Assembly (NCBI GenBank): GCA_003643835.1
Contig: QMKX01000001.1
Coordinates: forward strand, 62,001-126,000
From: Campylobacterota bacterium
GTDB lineage: Bacteria > Campylobacterota > Campylobacteria > Campylobacterales > Arcobacteraceae
Direction of reading: 5' to 3'
DNA length: 64,000 nucleotides
The notes below the pieces were generated by a model that made no database searches, was not told the origin of the DNA, and saw only the letters and a program-made list of their open reading frames with translations. Positions 8,816-16,934 of this stretch are shown in pieces. Numbering within the stretch: position 1 is the first letter of the stretch; every line of letters begins with the position of its first letter. Position numbers and translations under genes: made by a program.

Positions 8816-10084
8816 TTAAGAGCCTAAATTGTAGTCTCGTTTCACTTCGTAAGTAGTCGTGTTTATCCAATTTTTAGATATATTTTGTTTGGATTTTATC
8901 ATAAATTTATTGTAATACTGGTCAAAGCCTTCATAAAATTCGCCCCCTTTTTGCTCTATGTGCACTTTTAGTGGTTGTTTTTGTTGTCTAAATTTATAAT
9001 TATTATTGTTTATTATTTCGTTTAGTTCATATAATCTTTGTTTGGCTTTTTTGCCATCTACATTGATTCTAAGTTCGGCACTTTTTGTGTTTTGTCTCGG
9101 ACTATATCTAAAGCAGTGCATATGTGTCAAAGGCAAAATATTGAAATTTGCTTTTGCTTCAAGCCAAATTTTATCTGTTTCACCTGGGTGCCCTACTATA
9201 AAATCAGTTCCAAGAGCAAATCCTTTTTGACTTAGAAATTCAAAAAGTTTTATATCATTTTTCAAATTATTTTTTCTATTCATAATTTTTAGCATAGTTT
9301 TGCTTGTGTGTTGTAAAGCAATATGTAGGTGTTTGGCTATCCATGGTTCATCTAATATCTCTTTAAACTCATCAGTTATTTGCGATGGTTCAATACTGCC
9401 AAACCTAACTCTTTTGACACCTTGTATTTTATGTATCTGTTTTAGTAGTTTTGTGAGACTATTTTTGTCTTTTTGCCCATATGAGCCGATATTTGTGCCA
9501 GTTAAAACAAACTCACTAAAGCCTTTGTCTGTCAAAACTTTTATTTGTTTCAGTATAAAAGATGGCTCATAACTTCGAGATTTTCCACGAACTTGTGGTA
9601 TTATACAATAACTGCAGCTAAAATCACAACCCTCTTGTATCTTGACAAATGCTTTTGTTTTATCTTGAAAATCATCTATAATTGTGTTGTCTATGTGGCT
9701 AAAATCTTTGCTTGTATATATGTTTGTTTTATTTGATAATATATTGTTGATATTTTCTTTGTGGTTTGGCGTAAAAAGCTTGTCTATTTTGTCATTTTCA
9801 AACAAAGTTTTGCCTTGTGTTAAACTAGCGCATCCAGTTAAAACAATTTTAGGACAATTATCAAGTTTGTTTATTTTATTGATATAAGTTCTCACATTGG
9901 TATCTGCCCCATTTGTAACTGTGCATGAGTTTATCACAACTATATCGGCACTTTTTTCGTCATTTACTATATGGAAGTCTTTGATGTTTGTTTTCATAAT
10001 TCCGGTATCTACGATATTTGTTCTGCAGCCAAAAGTTTTAAAAAAAACTTTATGTTGCTGTTTTGTTGAGAATTTTTTTTTCAA
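8816..10084 (-). CDS. mtaB: tRNA (N6-L-threonylcarbamoyladenosine(37)-C2)-methylthiotransferase
   Basis: A radical-SAM methylthiotransferase that adds a methylthio group to t6A37 of tRNAs reading ANN codons. The N-terminal UPF0004 domain carries cysteines in FGCRTN, INSCTVT and TGCASL. The radical-SAM cluster motif CDFSCSYC follows, and a TRAM-like region ends the protein. VTNGADTNVR and CIIPQVRGKSRS place it with MtaB rather than MiaB, which is encoded separately at 59829. It appears to start at TTG 10084, which is less certain than the gene itself. 422 residues is normal. Confidence 0.9.
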   Translation of the reverse strand: MKKKFSTKQQHKVFFKTFGCRTNIVDTGIMKTNIKDFHIVNDEKSADIVVINSCTVTNGADTNVRTYINKINKLDNCPKIVLTGCASLTQGKTLFENDKIDKLFTPNHKENINNILSNKTNIYTSKDFSHIDNTIIDDFQDKTKAFVKIQEGCDFSCSYCIIPQVRGKSRSYEPSFILKQIKVLTDKGFSEFVLTGTNIGSYGQKDKNSLTKLLKQIHKIQGVKRVRFGSIEPSQITDEFKEILDEPWIAKHLHIALQHTSKTMLKIMNRKNNLKNDIKLFEFLSQKGFALGTDFIVGHPGETDKIWLEAKANFNILPLTHMHCFRYSPRQNTKSAELRINVDGKKAKQRLYELNEIINNNNYKFRQQKQPLKVHIEQKGGEFYEGFDQYYNKFMIKSKQNISKNWINTTTYEVKRDYNLGS

Positions 10085-10196
10085 ATCTTATTGTCAAATT
10101 ATCTAAATGTATGACACTTGTTTTGTATAGGCTCGTCAAATTTATTAGGCCTACTATCGCGGCAGCATGGAGTTTTTTTGTTTTGATATGATTTTA

Positions 10197-11090
10197 TCAT
10201 TCGTAAAGTCCTTGGTTTAAGTATCGCTCACCTGTATCACAAAGCACCGTTAGTATGATTTTGTCCGGGTGTTTATTTTTCAGTTTCAAACTTGCTGCTA
10301 CATTTGCTCCTGCTGATATACCTACTATCAAACCCTCTTGCTTGGCTAATGTTTTTGCCATATCAATCGCTTCGTCATCATCTATTTTCATAATCATATT
10401 TGCTATGTTATTGTCATAATTTTTCGGTATAAACCCAGCCCCAATACCTTGTATTTTGTGTGGGTTTGGTTTGTCTCCTGATATAACTGCGCTATTTTTT
10501 GGCTCTACTGCTACTATTTGCACATCTTTTATATTTTCTTTGAGTATTTTTCCTACACCACTTATGGTGCCACCAGTTCCAACTCCTGCTACAAAGATAT
10601 CAATATTGTTGTCCATATCTTTTAGTATCTCAACTGCTGTTGTGTTTATGTGTGAAAGAGGATTGGCGGAATTTTGAAACTGCTGAAGAATTATACTATT
10701 TTTAGTTTGTTTTTGAAGTTCGTATGCTTTTTGCACAGAACCGTTCATACCAAGTTTTGCCTGTGTTAACACCAGATTAGCCCCCAATGCTTTTAAAAGC
10801 GCTCTTCTTTCATGACTCATACTTTCTGGCATACATAGTGTCAAATCAAACCCAAAACTTGCACAAATAGATGCCAAGGCTATACCTGTATTGCCACTTG
10901 TAGGCTCTATTATTGTTGTGCCATCTTTTATCAAACCATCTTTTATAGCTTTGTTTATCATACCTAAACCAATTCTATCTTTCACGCTACTGGTTGGGTT
11001 TAGAAACTCGCACTTAGCATATATGCCATTTTTTAGTTTGATTATTGGTGTGTTGCCTATAAGCTCTGTTATATTGTTTGCTATATTCAT
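10197..11090 (-). CDS. cysK: cysteine synthase (O-acetylserine sulfhydrylase)
   Basis: A PLP enzyme that makes cysteine from O-acetylserine and sulfide. Visible motifs are the PLP lysine in SSVKDRIG (about residue 38), the substrate loop TSGNTGIAL, the phosphate-binding GVGTGGTISG and GISAGANV near the C-terminus. An AAAAGGA site favours the ATG at 11090 over the ATG 6 bp upstream, which overlaps that site. The upstream gap contains a TTTAGGGCACCTCTAA motif matching the ends of the MITE at 15371. Confidence 0.93.
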   Translation of the reverse strand: MNIANNITELIGNTPIIKLKNGIYAKCEFLNPTSSVKDRIGLGMINKAIKDGLIKDGTTIIEPTSGNTGIALASICASFGFDLTLCMPESMSHERRALLKALGANLVLTQAKLGMNGSVQKAYELQKQTKNSIILQQFQNSANPLSHINTTAVEILKDMDNNIDIFVAGVGTGGTISGVGKILKENIKDVQIVAVEPKNSAVISGDKPNPHKIQGIGAGFIPKNYDNNIANMIMKIDDDEAIDMAKTLAKQEGLIVGISAGANVAASLKLKNKHPDKIILTVLCDTGERYLNQGLYE

Positions 11091-11124
11091 ATACATCCTT
11101 TTTTGATATATTATCTAAATATAC

Positions 11125-11140
11125 TTTAGGGCACCTCTAA
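11125..11140. repeat. solo MITE-end motif, left side of NosL cluster
   Basis: TTTAGGGCACCTCTAA matches 15 of 16 bases of the terminal inverted repeat of the element at 15371-15728, in the left-end orientation. A right-end copy lies at 16889-16901. Between the two is exactly the NosL gene cluster. Confidence 0.55.
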
Positions 11141-11170
11141 CAATACTTCAAATAGTGTTATGGTATTTAT

Positions 11171-11185
11171 GTTTTAAAATGTTTT
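11171..11185. repeat. 15-bp direct repeat, left copy
   Basis: GTTTTAAAATGTTTT here is repeated perfectly and in the same orientation at 16871-16885, 5,700 bp away, at the other edge of the NosL cluster. The words are AT-rich, so chance is possible, but both copies lie next to MITE-end motifs. Confidence 0.4.
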
Positions 11186-11678
11186 ATATTCTACCATTTA
11201 TAAGTCGTATTAGTGATGGTTTTATCTCTTTGAACTTTAATACTCTTTTGCCACTATAAGAACTGGCAAATTTTTTTGCCTGCTCTTTATTTTCAAACGG
11301 AACAAGATCATCGCCAGTTGGCGATATAGCACGACTACCATATACATAAAATGCCTTTTTAGCATCTATAGGTTTTAAGTTGCTATAGTTAGTCACTAAA
11401 ATATCTTTAAAATCAGCCTCTTTTTTCACTCCTACTTCAAACCATTTTCCGGGCTGAAAATAGAACTCAAACATAGATTTAGGACTGCTAAAAAACAGTT
11501 TTTTGCCGTTGATTAGCTCTATTTTGCCCACCCATTTAGGAGCTTTATAGACAGGTATTTTTCGCACCAAACAGATAGTTTTTTTATTGAAATCCATCAC
11601 ATATGGTTTATGTGGAATAGGCAAAGCACCTATATCTATAAAAACAAACAAACTAAAAACCAATAAATATTTTTTCAT
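11184..11678 (-). CDS. NosL-family protein
   Basis: A 164-residue exported protein, with signal peptide KKYLLVFSLFVFIDIGA, of the NosL copper-chaperone family. KWVGKIEL, the FFSSPKSMFEFYF strand, AKKAFYVYGS and PTGDDLVPFENKEQAKKFA match the second half of the double protein at 14225. The N-terminal CxxCGM copper site seen in that protein is not evident; only one cysteine (KTICLVRK) is in the matching place. The start overlaps the permease stop by 4 bp, so it is the last gene of the cluster's operon. Copper binding may therefore be weakened. Confidence 0.8.
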   Translation of the reverse strand: MKKYLLVFSLFVFIDIGALPIPHKPYVMDFNKKTICLVRKIPVYKAPKWVGKIELINGKKLFFSSPKSMFEFYFQPGKWFEVGVKKEADFKDILVTNYSNLKPIDAKKAFYVYGSRAISPTGDDLVPFENKEQAKKFASSYSGKRVLKFKEIKPSLIRLINGRI

Positions 11679-12502
11679 ACTAAATCCTTTTTCTTAAATA
11701 CAACAAAACCAAAAACTGCAAACAAAACACCCAACAACATAGGATATACGATAGACAAAAACACAAACAATGCTTGTGATATATTGTCAAGTATGTAAAA
11801 TGCCACAGGACCCATCACGGTTAAAGATGGGTCAAAAAGCGATATAGCTGCTACTCTAAATATCTCCATAGGATTTAGTAGTGCTATTGTTATTATCAAC
11901 TCTTCGTTAAATCTATTTGATAGCATCAAAGATATCAAAGCTATATCAATGAAACTTAACAAAAGTACCCATATGAAAAATGCCATTCCCAATGCCACTT
12001 CGCTTGATTTTACAAACGAAGATATGAAAAACGCAATTCCTAAAAATGCACTACTCATAGAAAACAATAAACCCGAATATAACACAAACACATCCCAAGG
12101 CACAGAAACACCTTTGATGACACCAAAGATTATAGCGATAAACATAGCCATAAATACAGGCAAAAACACAGTTATAAATCTGCCTATTATTTTACCCCAA
12201 TAGTATTGTCTAAGTGATATGGGAAAACTAAGCATATATTCCAAAATATTATTATCTCTGTCGCTTGATATTGACCGAACGGTTGTTATAAGTATAAATA
12301 TAGGAAGTATTACAATTGTTATTTGTATATACATAAGCAGCAACCTGCTCAATCCACTAAATCCCATAACTTGAGATTGAGTGACCCCAGAAATAAAAAA
12401 TATAGCAATAAGCCCACCAAATACCACCGAATATACTATAAACCATTTTGCTCTTATTGATTCTTTGAGATCAAGATATGCAATGAGACCTAAATTTTTC
12501 AT
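11675..12502 (-). CDS. NosY-like ABC-2 type permease
   Basis: A 275-residue inner-membrane protein with about six spans and the ABC-2 permease pattern, including the cytoplasmic segment DNNILEYMLSFPISLRQYYWGKI typical of NosY. In nos systems NosY works with the ATPase NosF and the periplasmic NosD to deliver copper or sulfur to N2O reductase. No nosF, nosD or nosZ is visible here, so the ATPase partner must be elsewhere. It overlaps the NosL lipoprotein and the downstream NosL gene by 4 bp each. Confidence 0.82.
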   Translation of the reverse strand: MKNLGLIAYLDLKESIRAKWFIVYSVVFGGLIAIFFISGVTQSQVMGFSGLSRLLLMYIQITIVILPIFILITTVRSISSDRDNNILEYMLSFPISLRQYYWGKIIGRFITVFLPVFMAMFIAIIFGVIKGVSVPWDVFVLYSGLLFSMSSAFLGIAFFISSFVKSSEVALGMAFFIWVLLLSFIDIALISLMLSNRFNEELIITIALLNPMEIFRVAAISLFDPSLTVMGPVAFYILDNISQALFVFLSIVYPMLLGVLFAVFGFVVFKKKDLV

Positions 12503-12975
12503 GGATTAGCCTTTTTTATTTGTGTATTTTGCATAGTCTCACCTCTTAAAATTCTCAAATATACCTCTTCGTAGTTTATCATCTCTTTTCCTTTTAAATC
12601 ATCTTCATTTTTATAAGCAGCAAATCCAAAATCCATAGGAGTTCTGCTATTTGTATCATAGTGTGCTTTTCTAGCATCTATAAATTCACCACTTTTTCTA
12701 TCGGTGATAAATATGTTTGCTTTATGTTTCCATGATATTTTTTCCTCTTCAAACCATAAAACAGTGCAACCGATATCATCGAACATATAACTTTTGCCGT
12801 TTTGTGGATTCACAGCTTGAACTGTGTGCTTTCTATCGCTTACTACCATCTTGCATAACTCGCACATATCTCTATCCCAGTGGACTTCGTGCAAACCTTT
12901 TTCTATCTTTTTTTCACAGCCTAAAAATAATATAAATACACATAGTATTATAGCCGCTGTTGTTCTTTTCATCAT
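12499..12975 (-). CDS. NosL-like lipoprotein
   Basis: The preferred ATG at 12975 has AGAGGA 5 nt upstream; an in-frame ATG at 13020 would extend the protein by 15 residues. A lipoprotein signal peptide ends in LFLGC, followed by HWDRDMCELCKMVVSDRKH, the MCxxCxM copper-site signature of NosL, then FDDIGC and ARKAHYD. This is the canonical NosL copy of the cluster, anchored to a membrane by lipid. It overlaps the permease gene. Confidence 0.85.
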   Translation of the reverse strand: MMKRTTAAIILCVFILFLGCEKKIEKGLHEVHWDRDMCELCKMVVSDRKHTVQAVNPQNGKSYMFDDIGCTVLWFEEEKISWKHKANIFITDRKSGEFIDARKAHYDTNSRTPMDFGFAAYKNEDDLKGKEMINYEEVYLRILRGETMQNTQIKKANP

Positions 12976-13010
12976 TTTATCCTCTGTATCTTTCATAACT
13001 TTATCATATA

Positions 13011-13718
13011 TCAATGACACTGCAACAATGTTCTATCGCTACTTACAACATAATCATAACCGTTGTATATAGTATAGCACCCATACAATATCACAGATAT
13101 GGCCGAAAGTTTTATCATAGTATCTCTTATTTTTGTTTGTTTGAATAACCCTACAAAAAACCCCAACGAAAAAAGTGCCGGTATTGTGCTTAGTCCAAAT
13201 ACAGCCATGACAAGTGCTCCATATAGCGGGTCAGCCGTGCTAGCAGCTGCGATAGCGAAAAAATACACAAGCCCACAAGGCAACAAGCCATTTAATAAAC
13301 CAAGCATAAAAAAACTAAAAAAAGTTTGGTTTTGAAGCAGTGCTTTAAAACTCTCTTTATACCAAGCCGAATTTAAAAAAGAGTGCTCTATCAAAACGAG
13401 AAATTTAATCTTACCCAACAATGAAAACCCAGTTAAAATCATAACCACACCAACGATAAGCCACAATATGCCATTGGCTGTGTGTGAAAAAGTAGCAACT
13501 CCTCCCAAATACCCAAACAATGCGCCTAAAATTATATAGGTGGTAATTCTACCAAAAGAATATAAAATATGCGCAAAACTTTGGTGAGTATTTGTCCAGC
13601 TTGATTGAATTTTGGTGCTTGAATATGCCACGACTATACCGCCGCACATACCAACGCAGTGACCAAATGAACCCAAGAAAGCTATCGTTGCTATTGAGAT
13701 TATATCAATTGTTTGCAC
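13011..13718 (-). CDS. SafE/UreH-type membrane transporter-like protein
   Basis: A 235-residue protein with about six membrane spans, related to the COG2836 sulfite exporter/urease accessory-H type family and to CcdA/DsbD transmembrane domains. The N-terminal GSFGHCVGMCGGIVVAY and the later NGLLPCGLVYFF are the paired helix motifs of that family and carry three cysteines suitable for metal or thiol handling. It sits between NosL-type genes. Homologues often accompany cytochrome oxidase copper assembly, so copper handling is the likely role, by inference. Confidence 0.82.
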   Translation of the reverse strand: MQTIDIISIATIAFLGSFGHCVGMCGGIVVAYSSTKIQSSWTNTHQSFAHILYSFGRITTYIILGALFGYLGGVATFSHTANGILWLIVGVVMILTGFSLLGKIKFLVLIEHSFLNSAWYKESFKALLQNQTFFSFFMLGLLNGLLPCGLVYFFAIAAASTADPLYGALVMAVFGLSTIPALFSLGFFVGLFKQTKIRDTMIKLSAISVILYGCYTIYNGYDYVVSSDRTLLQCH

Positions 13719-13721
13719 AAG

Positions 13722-14222
13722 TTATTTTGCCTTTTTTAATAATATTTGTCTATATTTGGCATTCGCCATAGTTTCACCACGAAGCATATACAAAGACATA
13801 GTCTCAAAATCAATCAAGTTTTGCTTTTTGTTTTCATAAGCACCAAACCCATAAAGCATAGGGGTGGTATCGGTCCTGCTATACCAAGCAGTTCTGCCGC
13901 TTATCCATCTTTTTGTATCTTTTGACATCACATATATATATGCCGTGTCTTTAAATGCTTTATCGCTAATCCAATGCACCATGCCCCCGTGGTCATGAAA
14001 GAACCATGTTTTTCCATCGTTTGATACTACTTGTGAAGCATATGCCAAACTATCTATGACCATACCACAATCACTATCTTGAAACTTACCAAGAACTATA
14101 GATATAGGTTTTTTGCTATAATTATCTGTCTTGACCACAGTCATATTTTGAGAACTTGATATAGAGATAAATATAAACACTATTATTAATATCGCTACAA
14201 TAGTTATCAAAATTTTAGACAC
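13722..14222 (-). CDS. NosL-like anchored protein
   Basis: A 166-residue protein with an N-terminal membrane anchor (residues 4-24) and a NosL-like fold: KFQDSDCGMVIDSLAYASQ, TWFFHDHGGMVHW, SGRTAWYSRTDTTPMLYGFGAYEN and LYMLRGETMANAKY. It keeps a single DCGM cysteine-methionine in place of CxxCxM. The C-terminal LRGETM motif is shared with the lipoprotein at 12499. Only 2 bp separate it from the double NosL gene. Confidence 0.75.
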   Translation of the reverse strand: MSKILITIVAILIIVFIFISISSSQNMTVVKTDNYSKKPISIVLGKFQDSDCGMVIDSLAYASQVVSNDGKTWFFHDHGGMVHWISDKAFKDTAYIYVMSKDTKRWISGRTAWYSRTDTTPMLYGFGAYENKKQNLIDFETMSLYMLRGETMANAKYRQILLKKAK

Positions 14223-14224
14223 GA

Positions 14225-15295
14225 CTATTTATCCAAAGAGAGTACAAGCTCCTTCGTGATATCTTCAAATCGCACGATTTTAGTGCCGTTGCGATTTTTT
14301 TTGAACTCTTGCGCTTGAGCCATATTTGAAAATGGTATAAGCTCATGTCCCATAGGACCATAAACAGTTGAGCCAACTACATAAAATGCTTTTTTTGCTT
14401 TCATTCCAGAAGTCGTAAAATAATCAGTCACTTTTATATTTGTAAATTTTTGATTTTGACTAAATATAAACTTCATCATATCTTTTACACCATCAAAATA
14501 GTGCATATGTTTGCCGTGAGTTACGGTAGCTACCCACTTAGGGTATTTTGCTACAAACATACCACATACAGGGCATTTTGCATCTTTTGGCACCAGAATA
14601 GCTTTTTTATTTGCCATAGTTATGCCAAGTTTTTCTACATCCCATAGATATACACAGATAGCTTGAAGTTGTTTGTCTTTGATTTTTTTGCCACAAAGTT
14701 TGTTGTCTTTGATATGTGCTTTTAGTGATGATATTTTGTCAAAACTTTTGACATCTATTTTATCTTTTTGACATTTTTTGTTATACATTTTCTTGCCCAT
14801 TTTATAGACTTTTTTGCTACGTTTTTTGCCTATCATTTTCATATCTTTTTTGAAGTCACCTCTGGCTATTTCATAAGCTTCTTTAAAAGTTTTAATCTCA
14901 CCGCCATTTTTGGCTTGAAACTTTTTTGCTTTATCTTTTGAAGCAAAAGCATATTTGCTGTTCATGGTCATGGTGCCTTTTTTCTTGCTACCTACTACAT
15001 AGAAAGCTTTTGTGGCATCTATAAACTTCAAACTATTTGTATCTACGACTTTTGCGTCTGCTGGCAAGCTATCTTTGTTGTTCTCAACTAAACAATGCAT
15101 AGAGCAGTATTGGTGATCTTTGTGCACATGGTTTGTCTTGTAAAACTTACCCAAATGCATACCACAGTTTGGACAATAATTTTTTGCTTTGCCTGTTTGT
15201 GTCATGGTCGCTTTTTTTGGCGACACTGTTTGAAACATTGCTGCTTCACTTAAGCCTAATATAAGCACTATTGATAATATATATCTATTTAACAT
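14225..15295 (-). CDS. tandem double-NosL protein
   Basis: A 356-residue exported protein holding two NosL domains. The first, about residues 38-135, has CPNCGMHLG, YCSMHC and ATKAFYVVGS. The second, about 235-350, has CPVCGMFVAKYPKWVA, MHYFDGVKDMMKF and AKKAFYVVGS. Both keep CxxCGM, the expected Cu(I) site. The lysine-rich linker (about 150-225) contains isolated cysteines and resembles a small cytochrome c that has lost CxxCH. The first gene after the MITE in transcription order. Copper delivery is inferred; no target enzyme is encoded nearby. Confidence 0.8.
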   Translation of the reverse strand: MLNRYILSIVLILGLSEAAMFQTVSPKKATMTQTGKAKNYCPNCGMHLGKFYKTNHVHKDHQYCSMHCLVENNKDSLPADAKVVDTNSLKFIDATKAFYVVGSKKKGTMTMNSKYAFASKDKAKKFQAKNGGEIKTFKEAYEIARGDFKKDMKMIGKKRSKKVYKMGKKMYNKKCQKDKIDVKSFDKISSLKAHIKDNKLCGKKIKDKQLQAICVYLWDVEKLGITMANKKAILVPKDAKCPVCGMFVAKYPKWVATVTHGKHMHYFDGVKDMMKFIFSQNQKFTNIKVTDYFTTSGMKAKKAFYVVGSTVYGPMGHELIPFSNMAQAQEFKKNRNGTKIVRFEDITKELVLSLDK

Positions 15296-15568
15296 TTCTT
15301 TCCTTTGTTTTAGAGTGTAAATTATAAATCTCTAAGTCTTTGAATATATCTAATTATTCTTAAAATTATCTTAAGGGCACCTCTAAAAACCTCTATGCTC
15401 ATAGCTTTAGGTTGCTTTTCCTTGTTCTTGAGTTTCTGCTTGAAGGACTAACGGGTTAATTCAAAAGCAAAAACTCAAGAACAAGGAAAAGCAAGCAAAG
15501 CCCGCAGGGAAGGGAAGTTTTCGCGAAAAAAGTCCATATAAATTCTTGAATTAACCAGTTAGTCCTTC

Positions 15569-15615
15569 AAAAGTAGCCGTGGCGATTTTCGCATAGCGAA
15601 AAACTTTCTGTGAAA
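15569..15615 (+). repeat. 45-bp palindromic element, MITE copy 1
   Basis: This copy reads AAAAGTAGCCGTGGCGATTT and continues through the hairpin TTTTCGC-ATA-GCGAAAA to CTTTCTGTGAAA. It is almost identical to the copy at 26354-26400. Confidence 0.7.
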
Positions 15616-15637
15616 TTTTTATGAACTTTTATTCATC

Positions 15638-15682
15638 AAAAGTAGCCGTGGCGATTTTGCTTTGCAAAAACTTTCTGCGAAA
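15638..15682 (+). repeat. 45-bp palindromic element, MITE copy 2
   Basis: This copy has the same AAAAGTAGCCGTGGCGATTT start, a shorter hairpin (TTTTGC-TTT-GCAAAA) and the end CTTTCTGCGAAA. The variant loop is like the copy in brnT at 20146-20191. Confidence 0.68.
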
Positions 15683-15758
15683 AACTGCTCCTTCTATGAG
15701 CTATAGAGGTTTTTAGAGGTGCCCTTAAATTAATTTTTTAATTTTTGATTAGCTGTTT

Positions 15759-16715
15759 CTATAAAAAAACTCCATTTCTGATGTAAAACTCAACGACAAA
15801 ATAACTACACAACAGCACAAAAATAGTGTTGAAAATAGCAGCAAGTTTATAACCAAAGACAAGCTCTTTTTTTGTCAATAGTTTTATGATATAAGGACTA
15901 ATACTAAAAAATACACCCAAAAACAGACTCATCCACAAAACATATCCTATATAAAAATACTCTTTTTGTAGCATACAAAACGGACATTTGTGAGTTGGAA
16001 GCTCATATATATAAGTGCCAAAAAAATATGTGACACTAAAATAAGACAAAACCAAAAAAAGCAAGCCTCCTAAAAAACTAACCAAACTATTTTTAACTAT
16101 GTTTGACACAAGCAAAACAACATAACAGATATAAAACAGAAGCAAAATATTTTCTATATCAAAAATAGATGATACACTATGTTCATCGACAAACACCGCA
16201 CTACAACAAAGCACTGGTTGTTGTATTGATATATTTGTAAAATACAATATCTCAACTATAAACTCCAGACAAATAAACACAAACAACAACACAAACAAAT
16301 AGTATTTTTTGATAAGATATGGATAATCCAATGCTTGAATATCTAACTTGTTCAATACTATCCATATACCAAAACCAAACAAGGTAAAAAGCTTGAAAAT
16401 CAAAAGAATAGTTCCGTATTCATTTGCATTGACTATGCCAGCTGCACACATGGCACCGGGAACTATTACCGACAAACCATCAAGAGAGTTTATAAAAAAT
16501 AAAAACAAAACTATTTTGACTACTACTACAAAAAATATAATTGTAGCTACAAGATAGTTCTTTTTTTCCAAACTATATTGGGTGGTCGTGCTTTTGCCAA
16601 AATCCCAATATCGTATGATATCTATAGAGATGTATAAACTATAAGTTGCAAACAACAACAATATCGTCTGTATAAAAAAAAGTGCTATTATGTTATTTGA
16701 TAAAAATATTGACAT
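15759..16715 (-). CDS. polytopic membrane protein with cysteine motifs
   Basis: A 318-residue protein with eight or nine predicted membrane spans. Cysteines cluster at membrane edges: GAMCAAG (about residue 90), LCCSAV (about 170) and HKCPFCMLQKEYFYIGY (about 245). The last resembles the CxxC region of DsbB- or VKOR-type quinone-linked thiol oxidases, but overall similarity is not clear enough to name it. It lies upstream of the NosL genes on the same strand, separated by the MITE, and could maintain thiols or metals for that cluster. The function is unknown. Confidence 0.65.
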   Translation of the reverse strand: MSIFLSNNIIALFFIQTILLLFATYSLYISIDIIRYWDFGKSTTTQYSLEKKNYLVATIIFFVVVVKIVLFLFFINSLDGLSVIVPGAMCAAGIVNANEYGTILLIFKLFTLFGFGIWIVLNKLDIQALDYPYLIKKYYLFVLLFVFICLEFIVEILYFTNISIQQPVLCCSAVFVDEHSVSSIFDIENILLLFYICYVVLLVSNIVKNSLVSFLGGLLFLVLSYFSVTYFFGTYIYELPTHKCPFCMLQKEYFYIGYVLWMSLFLGVFFSISPYIIKLLTKKELVFGYKLAAIFNTIFVLLCSYFVVEFYIRNGVFL

Positions 16716-16870
16716 AACTAAAATATCCTCTTGCTTTTAAAATCTTTTGTATCATTGTATCTTATAAAACTTAAAACAAATCTTGCCTATTTAAAGACTG
16801 CAAGATATATGTAAATCATCACAGCAAATATAGTCAGCAGTCGACTTTTAAACTACACAAAAATATTTTT

Positions 16871-16885
16871 GTTTTAAAATGTTTT
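16871..16885. repeat. 15-bp direct repeat, right copy
   Basis: The second perfect copy of GTTTTAAAATGTTTT (see 11171-11185), three bases from the right MITE-end motif. Confidence 0.4.
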
Positions 16886-16888
16886 TTT

Positions 16889-16901
16889 GAGGTGCCCTTA
16901 A
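16889..16901. repeat. solo MITE-end motif, right side of NosL cluster
   Basis: GAGGTGCCCTTAA matches the right terminal repeat of the MITE exactly. It immediately precedes the -10 box of kdsB and is inverted relative to the motif at 11125. Confidence 0.6.
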
Positions 16902-16902
16902 G

Positions 16903-16908
16903 TATAAT
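16903..16908 (+). promoter_or_regulatory. -10 box of kdsB-leuB
   Basis: TATAAT lies 26 nt before the kdsB ATG. An AAAAGGA ribosome site lies between them. The box abuts the MITE-end motif, which therefore forms the upstream promoter region. Confidence 0.5.
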
Positions 16909-16934
16909 TATATACAATACACAAAAGGACAAAT

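Larger units (their letters stand above)
15371..15728. mobile_element. MITE-like element, 358 bp, terminal inverted repeats
   Basis: The ends are near-perfect inverted repeats of about 26 bp, beginning TTAAGGGCACCTCTAAAAAC on both sides. Inside are two more long inverted repeats: 15412-15435 with 15471-15494, and 15440-15464 with 15546-15570. Two tandem copies of the dispersed 45-bp palindromic element also lie within. There is no coding frame of useful length, so a transposase would have to act from elsewhere. The element fills the otherwise unexplained 460-bp gap between the cysteine-rich membrane protein and the double-NosL gene and may fold into a large hairpin if transcribed. Confidence 0.7.

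Noticed and set aside
11184-15295. NosL and NosY-like genes as a denitrification (nitrous oxide reductase) operon
   Set aside because: No nosZ, nosD, nosF or nosR is visible in the window; calling it a nos operon would overstate the evidence.
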